A stretch of DNA of 37,651 nucleotides from Nemertoderma westbladi (lineage: Eukaryota > Xenacoelomorpha > Nemertodermatida > Nemertodermatidae): NCBI GenBank assembly GCA_032718475.1, contig JAUCBJ010002728.1, forward strand, positions 1 through 37,651, read 5' to 3'. The notes under the pieces were generated by a model, which ran no database searches, was not told the origin of the DNA, and was given only the letters and a program-made list of their open reading frames with translations. Shown here in pieces: positions 13,760-23,707 of this stretch. The translations under genes and the position numbers were made by a program. Positions within the stretch are counted from its first letter, which is position 1, and every line of letters starts with the position of its first letter.

Positions 13760-16700
13760 AAATTGGTTACTTACATTACAGACGCGTAGTTCTTCTCTAC
13801 TGCAGTAAATTGGTTACTTACATTACAGACGCGTAGTTCTTCTCTACTGCAGTAAATTGGTTACTTACATTACAGACGCGTAGTTCTTCTCTACTGCAGT
13901 AAATTGGTTACTTACATTACAGACGCGTAGTTCTTCTCTACTGCAGTAAATTGGTTACTTACATTACAGACGCGTAGTTCTTCTCTACTGCAGTAAATTG
14001 GTTACTTACATTACAGACGCGTAGTTCTTCTCTACTGCAGTAAATTGGTTACTTACATTACAGACGCGTAGTTCTTCTCTACTGCAGTAAATTGGTTACT
14101 TACATTACAGACGCGTAGTTCTTCTCTACTGCAGTAAATTGGTTACTTACATTACAGACGCGTAGTTCTTCTCTACTGCAGTAAATTGGTTACTTACATT
14201 ACAGACGCGTAGTTCTTCTCTACTGCAGTAAATTGGTTACTTACATTACAGACGCGTAGTTCTTCTCTACTGCAGTAAATTGGTTACTTACATTACAGAC
14301 GCGTAGTTCTTCTCTACTGCAGTAAATTGGTTACTTACATTACAGACGCGTAGTTCTTCTCTACTGCAGTAAATTGGTTACTTACATTACAGACGCGTAG
14401 TTCTTCTCTACTGCAGTAAATTGGTTACTTACATTACAGACGCGTAGTTCTTCTCTACTGCAGTAAATTGGTTACTTACATTACAGACGCGTAGTTCTTC
14501 TCTACTGCAGTAAATTGGTTACTTACATTACAGACGCGTAGTTCTTCTCTACTGCAGTAAATTGGTTACTTACATTACAGACGCGTAGTTCTTCTCTACT
14601 GCAGTAAATTGGTTACTTACATTACAGACGCGTAGTTCTTCTCTACTGCAGTAAATTGGTTACTTACATTACAGACGCGTAGTTCTTCTCTACTGCAGTA
14701 AATTGGTTACTTACATTACAGACGCGTAGTTCTTCTCTACTGCAGTAAATTGGTTACTTACATTACAGACGCGTAGTTCTTCTCTACTGCAGTAAATTGG
14801 TTACTTACATTACAGACGCGTAGTTCTTCTCTACTGCAGTAAATTGGTTACTTACATTACAGACGCGTAGTTCTTCTCTACTGCAGTAAATTGGTTACTT
14901 ACATTACAGACGCGTAGTTCTTCTCTACTGCAGTAAATTGGTTACTTACATTACAGACGCGTAGTTCTTCTCTACTGCAGTAAATTGGTTACTTACATTA
15001 CAGACGCGTAGTTCTTCTCTACTGCAGTAAATTGGTTACTTACATTACAGACGCGTAGTTCTTCTCTACTGCAGTAAATTGGTTACTTACATTACAGACG
15101 CGTAGTTCTTCTCTACTGCAGTAAATTGGTTACTTACATTACAGACGCGTAGTTCTTCTCTACTGCAGTAAATTGGTTACTTACATTACAGACGCGTAGT
15201 TCTTCTCTACTGCAGTAAATTGGTTACTTACATTACAGACGCGTAGTTCTTCTCTACTGCAGTAAATTGGTTACTTACATTACAGACGCGTAGTTCTTCT
15301 CTACTGCAGTAAATTGGTTACTTACATTACAGACGCGTAGTTCTTCTCTACTGCAGTAAATTGGTTACTTACATTACAGACGCGTAGTTCTTCTCTACTG
15401 CAGTAAATTGGTTACTTACATTACAGACGCGTAGTTCTTCTCTACTGCAGTAAATTGGTTACTTACATTACAGACGCGTAGTTCTTCTCTACTGCAGTAA
15501 ATTGGTTACTTACATTACAGACGCGTAGTTCTTCTCTACTGTAGTAAATTGGTTACTTACATTACAGACGCGTAGTTCTTCTCTACTGCAGTAAATTGGT
15601 TACTTACATTACAGACGCGTAGTTCTTCTCTACTGCAGTAAATTGGTTACTTACATTACAGACGCGTAGTTCTTCTCTACTGCAGTAAATTGGTTACTTA
15701 CATTACAGACGCGTAGTTCTTCTCTACTGCAGTAAATTGGTTACTTACATTACAGACGCGTAGTTCTTCTCTACTGCAGTAAATTGGTTACTTACATTAC
15801 AGACGCGTAGTTCTTCTCTACTGCAGTAAATTGGTTACTTACATTACAGACGCGTAGTTCTTCTCTACTGCAGTAAATTGGTTACTTACATTACAGACGC
15901 GTAGTTCTTCTCTACTGCAGTAAATTGGTTACTTACATTACAGACGCGTAGTTCTTCTCTACTGCAGTAAATTGGTTACTTACATTACAGACGCGTAGTT
16001 CTTCTCTACTGCAGTAAATTGGTTACTTACATTACAGACGCGTAGTTCTTCTCTACTGCAGTAAATTGGTTACTTACATTACAGACGCGTAGTTCTTCTC
16101 TACTGCAGTAAATTGGTTACTTACATTACAGACGCGTAGTTCTTCTCTACTGCAGTAAATTGGTTACTTACATTACAGACGCGTAGTTCTTCTCTACTGC
16201 AGTAAATTGGTTACTTACATTACAGACGCGTAGTTCTTCTCTACTGCAGTAAATTGGTTACTTACATTACAGACGCGTAGTTCTTCTCTACTGCAGTAAA
16301 TTGGTTACTTACATTACAGACGCGTAGTTCTTCTCTACTGCAGTAAATTGGTTACTTACATTACAGACGCGTAGTTCTTCTCTACTGCAGTAAATTGGTT
16401 ACTTACATTACAGACGCGTAGTTCTTCTCTACTGCAGTAAATTGGTTACTTACATTACAGACGCGTAGTTCTTCTCTACTGCAGTAAATTGGTTACTTAC
16501 ATTACAGACGCGTAGTTCTTCTCTACTGCAGTAAATTGGTTACTTACATTACAGACGCGTAGTTCTTCTCTACTGCAGTAAATTGGTTACTTACATTACA
16601 GACGCGTAGTTCTTCTCTACTGCAGTAAATTGGTTACTTACATTACAGACGCGTAGTTCTTCTCTACTGCAGTAAATTGGTTACTTACATTACAGACGCG

Positions 16701-17970
16701 TAGTTCTTCTCTACTGCAGTAAATTGGTTACTTACATTACAGACGCGTAGTTCTTCTCTACTGCAGTAAATTGGTTACTTACATTACAGACGCGTAGTTC
16801 TTCTCTACTGCAGTAAATTGGTTACTTACATTACAGACGCGTAGTTCTTCTCTACTGCAGTAAATTGGTTACTTACATTACAGACGCGTAGTTCTTCTCT
16901 ACTGCAGTAAATTGGTTACTTACATTACAGACGCGTAGTTCTTCTCTACTGCAGTAAATTGGTTACTTACATTACAGACGCGTAGTTCTTCTCTACTGCA
17001 GTAAATTGGTTACTTACATTACAGACGCGTAGTTCTTCTCTACTGCAGTAAATTGGTTACTTACATTACAGACGCGTAGTTCTTCTCTACTGCAGTAAAT
17101 TGGTTACTTACATTACAGACGCGTAGTTCTTCTCTACTGCAGTAAATTGGTTACTTACATTACAGACGCGTAGTTCTTCTCTACTGCAGTAAATTGGTTA
17201 CTTACATTACAGACGCGTAGTTCTTCTCTACTGCAGTAAATTGGTTACTTACATTACAGACGCGTAGTTCTTCTCTACTGCAGTAAATTGGTTACTTACA
17301 TTACAGACGCGTAGTTCTTCTCTACTGCAGTAAATTGGTTACTTACATTACAGACGCGTAGTTCTTCTCTACTGCAGTAAATTGGTTACTTACATTACAG
17401 ACGCGTAGTTCTTCTCTACTGCAGTAAATTGGTTACTTACATTACAGACGCGTAGTTCTTCTCTACTGCAGTAAATTGGTTACTTACATTACAGACGCGT
17501 AGTTCTTCTCTACTGCAGTAAATTGGTTACTTACATTACAGACGCGTAGTTCTTCTCTACTGCAGTAAATTGGTTACTTACATTACAGACGCGTAGTTCT
17601 TCTCTACTGCAGTAAATTGGTTACTTACATTACAGACGCGTAGTTCTTCTCTACTGCAGTAAATTGGTTACTTACATTACAGACGCGTAGTTCTTCTCTA
17701 CTGCAGTAAATTGGTTACTTACATTACAGACGCGTAGTTCTTCTCTACTGCAGTAAATTGGTTACTTACATTACAGACGCGTAGTTCTTCTCTACTGCAG
17801 TAAATTGGTTACTTACATTACAGACGCGTAGTTCTTCTCTACTGCAGTAAATTGGTTACTTACATTACAGACGCGTAGTTCTTCTCTACTGCAGTAAATT
17901 GGTTACTTACATTACAGACGCGTAGTTCTTCTCTACTGCAGTAAATTGGTTACTTACATTACAGACGCGT
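13760..17970. repeat. Homogenised core of the 47-bp satellite
   Basis: About 90 consecutive units are the CTACTGCAG type with no visible difference, apart from one CTACTGTAG unit near 15541. A GTGCAG unit near 13752 precedes the block, and mixed units resume near 17980. A shorter uniform run lies at about 12960-13540. Such purity next to mixed flanks is the expected result of recent local amplification. It is also the kind of stretch where assemblers collapse or expand copy number, so the length should be treated as provisional. Confidence 0.85.
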
Positions 17971-19749
17971 AGTTCTTCTCTAGTGTAGTAAATTGGTTAC
18001 TTACATTACAGACGCGTAGTTCTTCTCTACTGCAGTAAATTGGTTACTTACATTACAGACGCGTAGTTCTTCTCTAGTTTAGTAAATTGGTTACTTACAT
18101 TACAGACGCGTAGTTCTTCTCTACTGCAGTAAATTGGTTACTTACATTACAGACGCGTAGTTCTTCTCTAGTGTAGTAAATTGGTTACTTACATTACAGA
18201 CGCGTAGTTCTTCTCTACTGCAGTAAATTGGTTACTTACATTACAGACGCGTAGTTCTTCTCTAGTGTAGTAAATTGGTTACTTACATTACAGACGCGTA
18301 GTTCTTCTCTACTGCAGTAAATTGGTTACTTACATTACAGACGCGTAGTTCTTCTCTACTGCAGTAAATTGGTTACTTACATTACAGACGCGTAGTTCTT
18401 CTCTACTGCAGTAAATTGGTTACTTACATTACAGACGCGTAGTTCTTCTCTACTGCAGTAAATTGGTTACTTACATTACAGACGCGTAGTTCTTCTCTAG
18501 TGTAGTAAATTGGTTACTTACATTACAGACGCGTAGTTCTTCTCTACTGCAGTAAATTGGTTACTTACATTACAGACGCGTAGTTCTTCTCTACTGCAGT
18601 AAATTGGTTACTTACATTACAGACGCGTAGTTCTTCTCTACTGCAGTAAATTGGTTACTTACATTACAGACGCGTAGTTCTTCTCTACTGTAGTAAATTG
18701 GTTACTTACATTACAGACGCGTAGTTCTTCTCTACTGCAGTAAATTGGTTACTTACATTACAGACGCGTAGTTCTTCTCTACTGCAGTAAATTGGTTACT
18801 TACATTACAGACGCGTAGTTCTTCTCTACTGCAGTAAATTGGTTACTTACATTACAGACGCGTAGTTCTTCTCTACTGCAGTAAATTGGTTACTTACATT
18901 ACAGACGCGTAGTTCTTCTCTACTGCAGTAAATTGGTTACTTACATTACAGACGCGTAGTTCTTCTCTACTGCAGTAAATTGGTTACTTACATTACAGAC
19001 GCGTAGTTCTTCTCTACTGCAGTAAATTGGTTACTTACATTACAGACGCGTAGTTCTTCTCTACTGTAGTAAATTGGTTACTTACATTACAGACGCGTAG
19101 TTCTTCTCTACTGCAGTAAATTGGTTACTTACATTACAGACGCGTAGTTCTTCTCTACTGCAGTAAATTGGTTACTTACATTACAGACGCGTAGTTCTTC
19201 TCTACTGCAGTAAATTGGTTACTTACATTACAGACGCGTAGTTCTTCTCTACTGCAGTAAATTGGTTACTTACATTACAGACGCGTAGTTCTTCTCTACT
19301 GCAGTAAATTGGTTACTTACATTACAGACGCGTAGTTCTTCTCTACTGTAGTAAATTGGTTACTTACATTACAGACGCGTAGTTCTTCTCTACTGCAGTA
19401 AATTGGTTACTTACATTACAGACGCGTAGTTCTTCTCTAGTGTAGTAAATTGGTTACTTACATTACAGACGCGTAGTTCTTCTCTACTGCAGTAAATTGG
19501 TTACTTACATTACAGACGCGTAGTTCTTCTCTAGTGTAGTAAATTGGTTACTTACATTACAGACGCGTAGTTCTTCTCTAGTGTAGTAAATTGGTTACTT
19601 ACATTACAGACGCGTAGTTCTTCTCTAGTGTAGTAAATTGGTTACTTACATTACAGACGCGTAGTTCTTCTCTACTGTAGTAAATTGGTTACTTACATTA
19701 CAGACGCGTAGTTCTTCTCTACTGCAGTAAATTGGTTACTTACATTACA

Positions 19750-20263
19750 GACGCGTAGTTCACAGGAGTGCAGTAAATTGGTTACTTACATTACAGACGC
19801 GTAGTTCACAGGAGTGCAGTAAATTGGTTACTTACATTACAGACGCGTAGTTCACAGGAGTGTAGTAAATTGTTGGTTCCTTACATTACAGACGCGTAGT
19901 TCACAGGAGTCCAGTAAATTGGTTACTTACATTACAGACGCGTAGTTCACAGGTGTGCAGTAAATTGGTTACTTACATTACAGACGCGTAGTTCACAGGA
20001 GTGCAGTAAATTGGTTACTTACATTACAGACGCGTAGTTCACAGGAGTGTAGTAAATTGTTGGTTCCTTACATTACAAACGGGTAGTTCACAGGAGTGCA
20101 GTAAATTGGTTACTTACATTACAAACGCGTAGTTCACAGGAGTGTAGTAAATTGGTTACTTACATTACAGACGCGTAGTTCACAGGAGTGCAGTAAATTT
20201 GTTACTTACATTACAGACGCGTAGTTCACAGGAGTGTAGTAAATTGGTTCCTTACATTACAGA
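19750..20263. repeat. Degenerate right edge of the satellite, 46/49-bp units
   Basis: The last eleven or so units carry GTTCACAGGAGTG in place of the TTCTTCTCTACTG segment, which makes them 46 bp long. Point changes not seen elsewhere also appear, such as ACAAACGGG near 20076 and TCCAG near 19911. A unit with a 3-bp insertion, AAATTGTTGGTTCC, occurs near 19867 and again near 20054, 187 bp apart, which equals one 49-bp plus three 46-bp units. Accumulated divergence at an array boundary is typical of satellites, where exchange is least effective. Confidence 0.85.
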
Positions 20264-21282
20264 ATTAATCTTTTAGTGCTATTTCCTATGCATATTATAT
20301 ATCATTTAATTGGGTTAACATTTATTAAGATATATTCATATGGATTGTTTTGTTATTTATCATTAGGGGTACTTACATTATTGAATTGTCTACGTTATTA
20401 TAATTATTGTTATTATATTTAGTATTCTTAGTAAGAAAAACGTTTCTCAAAAACAAACCCTTTTAAGCCGCCAGGAAGGGCATATGGTGTTTCTATACCA
20501 GAAACATCGACAGAGAACACACTTCTGTACTCCATTGTGACTTACTGTTTTTTTTAAAGAGCTTACCTCTCATATCAAGAAGAAAATAGTTTGAATTTGT
20601 AAATTGTTACTTTTTTGTTCGATTATACCCCAAAATCGGTTGAAAAGGGGGTATTTCTTTCCCTATAGGAAAAAAGTAACTGTAACAAGTAATTGCATTG
20701 ATTTTACTTTTTTTTCCCGGCGAAAAGGTAATATAAGAAAATGTAAAAAAAACATTTCTTAAATTTTATTACATGTGTTGAAGAGCATTGACGTAGAAAA
20801 GGTTTGCGCGTCATTTGAGCGTGTAAAATGTATTGTGGGGCGAGCCACGAAGTGAACGAAGCTTTAGAATAGGGGTACCATTAACGAGTTGTCTGTCAAA
20901 GGTATAGAAAGATTCTGAAGTTTGGTCAAATATCAGTAAGTCTGTCTGTCGGTGCCGCTAGATTCAGAATTTTGATAAAAAAAAAACGAAATAAGTCGGT
21001 CAATCATTGATGAAATTAAATCAAACTTGGTACGTATGCCGTCATAATAATAATAAATTATAAATATAATTAAATTTCATAATGACTTTAATAACTAAGA
21101 ATAATGACCTTTGAATTTTGATTTTGAAACCAAATGACTAAGTCAGTTCCTCTGTCACCCCCATATGGCGGGGTATTGTAAATAAACACAAGTACTCCGA
21201 TTACAGCTTCTCAGGCTCATTGTGTCTTAAGTACAATGAACACATCTCATATCAGACTCTATACAACATTGTAGGTGTTTCA
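20264..21282. other. AT-rich unique sequence without recognisable gene
   Basis: No reading frame of note, RNA gene or transposon end could be supported here. Points seen are T-rich tracts near 20545-20555 and 20707-20720, an A-rich run near 20976, and the phrase GTCTGTCTGTCGGTG near 20940. The last is followed by GATGAAATTAAATCAAACTTGGTACG, split here only by position (21009-21034), a wording that looks like an interspersed repeat, though I cannot name one. A short poly-AATA stretch lies near 21043-21070. Confidence 0.5.
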
Positions 21283-21501
21283 TTAGTCTCCCCTAACTTG
21301 AGACTTGAATGCAACCGCCTCCGCTTTGCAGGATATTGCTTTCTCCTCTTGTGCTTTGGCGGCTTCATGAACAAATAAGCATGGTGGACAGCACATGACT
21401 TTCTTGAGACGCATCTTAAAGGACACTGGCCTTGAAGATGCGGATGATCTAGCAAATGTCATGGGTGATAGGGAGTTGTGGCGGCGCAATTTTGTCGTCA
21501 A
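21283..21501 (-). other. Unassigned short minus-strand ORF, 72 codons
   Basis: An ATG-initiated frame of 72 codons reads on the minus strand. It includes a cysteine pair (MCCPPC) followed by a lysine/glutamate/alanine-rich tail with HEAAKAQEEKA. The composition is more protein-like than the surrounding AT-rich DNA, and GC content rises locally. An overlapping 67-codon frame at 21252-21455 is probably a shadow. I do not recognise any family. It could be the last exon of a gene or a transposon remnant, or chance. No promoter or splice signal was convincing. Confidence 0.2.
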
Positions 21502-21515
21502 GCCGGCGCAGCATT

Positions 21516-21543
21516 CTTAATATATATGTAATATATATATATA
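21516..21543. repeat. Short AT dinucleotide-rich microsatellite
   Basis: Alternating AT/TA steps dominate this 28-bp stretch, interrupted by one GTA. It separates the minus-strand ORF from the inverted-repeat elements downstream. Confidence 0.7.
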
Positions 21544-21649
21544 ATGCAACTGCAATGCAACATGCATGACATGGTAGTATTAGTAGTTATCAGATTAACT
21601 GAGTGCTGCGCGAAGGCCTATCGAACGTGTTACTTTAGTATCTGCAAGA

Positions 21650-21758
21650 CAGTATCCGGACAATTCGTACCCGGACAATTCGTACCGGGCAATTCGTACA
21701 CGGATAATTTTACCCGAAATTTTTTTTGGACGGGTAGGTACGAATTGTCCGGATACTG
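21650..21758. mobile_element. Small inverted-repeat element (MITE-like), 109 bp
   Basis: Perfect inverted arms of 22 bp (21650-21671 and 21737-21758) begin with CAGTATCCGGACAATTC. Inside the left arm the motif CCGGACAATTCGTAC is repeated in tandem two to three times, with a 14-15-bp period up to about 21700. The same terminal motif recurs in the element near 22078, so this is a family and not a chance palindrome. The element encodes nothing. I see no convincing target-site duplication. A non-autonomous DNA transposon is the best reading. Confidence 0.65.
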
Positions 21759-21790
21759 ACTAGTGAGAGTACACTACTGTATATTGATTT

Positions 21791-22020
21791 TTATACTAAC
21801 TAGTTTTTGCTAATTTTTTATAAATGTTACAGAACACGTGTTAGCTATCAATTTTGATGAATATATTTGTTCTAGAACACATTTTTTCGTTCTAGAACAC
21901 ATTTTTTATTTTTTATACGAGCTAGTTTTTTCTACTTTTTTTATAAATGTTATAGAACACGTGTTAGTTATCAATTTTGATAAATATTTTTGTTCTAGAA
22001 CACATATTTTCTAGAACATT
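21791..22020. repeat. 122-bp direct tandem duplication, AT-rich
   Basis: Two diverged copies start at 21791 (TTATACTAACTAG) and 21913 (TTATACGAGCTAG). Both run through AAATGTTA, the 10-bp palindrome AACACGTGTT, TATCAATTTTGAT and GTTCTAGAACACA. The spacing is 122 bp. The GTTCTAGAAC dyad is present in both copies and is duplicated again inside the first. There is no coding potential. Confidence 0.8.
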
Positions 22021-22027
22021 TTTTGGA

Positions 22028-22217
22028 AAAAATACCATCCTACTGTTAGGTCAAATATATGTTCTAGAAAAAAACCTACATTATCTGTATCCGGACAATT
22101 CGTACCCGGACAATTCGTACCCATCATAAAAAATTTAGGGACGAATTGTCCGGATACAGATAATGTAGGTTTTTTTCTAGATCAAATATGCCCCTCTAAC
22201 AGTAGGATGGTATTTTT
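22028..22217. mobile_element. Foldback element with a 41-bp perfect inner palindrome
   Basis: Two nested pairs of inverted arms are present. The inner pair, 22063-22103 and 22141-22181, is a perfect 41-bp inverted repeat around a 37-nt loop. It contains GTATCCGGACAATTCGT, the same end motif as the element at 21650. The outer pair, 22028-22049 and 22196-22217, is a perfect 22-bp inverted repeat containing ACCATCCTACTGTTAG. The 13-14 nt between inner and outer arms pair only partly. The arms would extrude as a long hairpin. It looks like one CCGGACAATTCGTAC-type MITE whose flanks have become part of a larger foldback, or one nested inside another. Confidence 0.75.
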
Positions 22218-22362
22218 CTTTATTCTATTTAATAAATACACCATATTCTAGAACATTTTGTTATGTTCTACTTATTGTTACAACTTATGAGATAACAAAA
22301 TGTTCCAGAATATTGCGACTTATAAAATATATTATATTACCTGCTGCGGAAATAAATACATT

Positions 22363-22750
22363 AGTGTTTAAACGGGATCAGACTTTTCGGGATTTCCGGG
22401 ATCGGGACCGGGATTATCAATCTCGGAATCCCGTTATACGGGATCGGGATTGCAATATTTGATATAATTTTATATATATTTGATTAAATTCCTTAGAGTT
22501 ATTAGCATGTGGTGGGTTTTGGGTAACACTCACTTTATCTTACACTTAAAATTATTTTGCAATTGATTACAGGGTGGTTTACCTACGTAAAAATTCGATA
22601 TAATCAAAACACTTCCGTACTGCTGGAACTATTTATCAGATATTCAACAAATATACTTAACTATAGGCCTATATTCTTCTGGATCCCGTTCCAAAAATGT
22701 CGGGATCGAGACCGGGATTGCATTTTTTGCCGGTATCCCGTTTAAACACT
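22363..22750. mobile_element. hAT-like MITE, 388 bp
   Basis: The element is bounded by perfect 16-bp inverted repeats, AGTGTTTAAACGGGAT at 22363-22378 and its complement at 22735-22750. Subterminal copies of CGGGATCGGGACCGGGATT occur near both ends (22398-22417 and 22700-22719), and CGGGATCGGGATT occurs near 22439. The AGTG start is reminiscent of hAT-superfamily ends, which commonly read CAGTG or TAGTG, but no clean 8-bp target duplication is visible. The flanks AATACATT and TTAATACA share only a shifted core, so the family assignment is tentative. It contains no transposase. Short frames inside it are incidental. Confidence 0.65.
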
Positions 22751-23707
22751 TTAATACAGGCAAATTTCGAATGCACATATCTCCGCTATTTCCCAACCAA
22801 ATTGAAATATTTCTACATATTTGAAATACTTTCATGACCAGCTTTCCATTGCTACAAACAAAATATAAGGTTGACGAATAACTGCAGTGTATCAGGTGCA
22901 ATCGAAGAGGTAATTATAAGAATGATCGCCTTTGACCTGAGGTCACCCAATTCCGTCAAGGTGAGCCGGCCTACACCTTTTCTGAAATATACCGTGGGCC
23001 CATTAGCTAGCTACTCTTATTTTGAATAATTCTGCACCCACTAGGTGTAGAATCATTGAACGTAGGGTTTCTATAATGAAGCATTAAGTATTATTATCAG
23101 AAGTTTGTTTTTCTCTAATTAATATAAGTAGAGTACTTACATCCAGTATGCTTGGATTTTAGCTGCCTTTAAAGCACCTCAGAACATGTTTCAAATTGAA
23201 TACAATTTAACAGGGCAGCATCATTTTTCAACAAACTGTCATTTTGTTATTAAGGTGAAGTCCGGGTTCACAGATAAACTTCGCGGTGATAACGTCAATC
23301 ACAGAATTCAGATGTTTGGTTACAGTTGTTCGAGGTTTTCAACTGTGACGGGATCCCCGAGTTGGCGAGGGAATCCCGACCGGGTTTTGTCTTGGTTTAA
23401 TACGCGTCACCACGTCCGCTTACTGTGACTGGGAGAACTGAAAGGCCGAAGGCCGGTATAATAAACTGAGTTCGGTGTTAATGCTGTAATGTTGTTAATC
23501 TCTGATAAGTATACAAGTACCGGTAGTATAGCACAATCAGCAACACAATGACAGCAGACGGGTGTAAACGTTTCGCCGACAACCGATAGCCTACTGCTAA
23601 TGCCGAGATTTCAGCCCATGACTATATTTCTCTTTCATTTATCGCCAGACCAATAATTACTACCAATTGGAGTAATGGGCATTACTTGGACCAGGTCACC
23701 CGAAAGT
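22751..23707. other. Unique DNA without recognisable gene
   Basis: The longest forward frame (23186-23428, 80 codons) shows no motif I recognise and has no supporting signals, so I do not call it a gene. A GC-richer patch with GGGATCCCCGAGTTGGCGAG lies near 23350-23370. The phrase AGGTCACCC appears near 22942 and again near 23692, the latter just before the LINE poly(A) junction. Confidence 0.5.

Larger units (their letters stand above)
1..20263. repeat. 47-bp tandem satellite array, about 430 copies
   Basis: A 47-bp unit repeats head to tail without interruption from the first base to about 20263, where the match to ATTACAGA runs into unique AT-rich sequence. The left end lies outside the window. 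Each full unit carries an ACGCGT (MluI) site. The commonest unit also carries CTGCAG (PstI) inside the 10-bp palindrome TACTGCAGTA. Because 47 is not a multiple of 3 and the unit contains TAG and TAA, no reading frame stays open, so the array is non-coding. Variants replace CTACTGCAG with CTAGTGCAG, CTAGTGTAG, CTACTGTAG or CTAGTTTAG. Others change the preceding pyrimidine stretch (TTCTTCTC, TTCCCTC, TTCTCCTC, TTATTCCCTC, TTCACAGG), giving 46-49-bp units. The rest of the unit is almost invariant. The pattern fits a classical satellite maintained by unequal exchange or gene conversion. I do not recognise the family, and a centromeric or subtelomeric role cannot be judged from sequence alone. Confidence 0.98.

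Noticed and set aside
1-20263. CRISPR-like array, from a constant segment alternating with a variable segment
   Set aside because: The variable segment has only a handful of recurring, closely related versions and no unique spacers, and the context is eukaryotic with no cas genes. It is a satellite.
23186-23428. 80-codon forward ORF
   Set aside because: Composition and length are compatible with chance; no domain, start context or homologous copy supports it.
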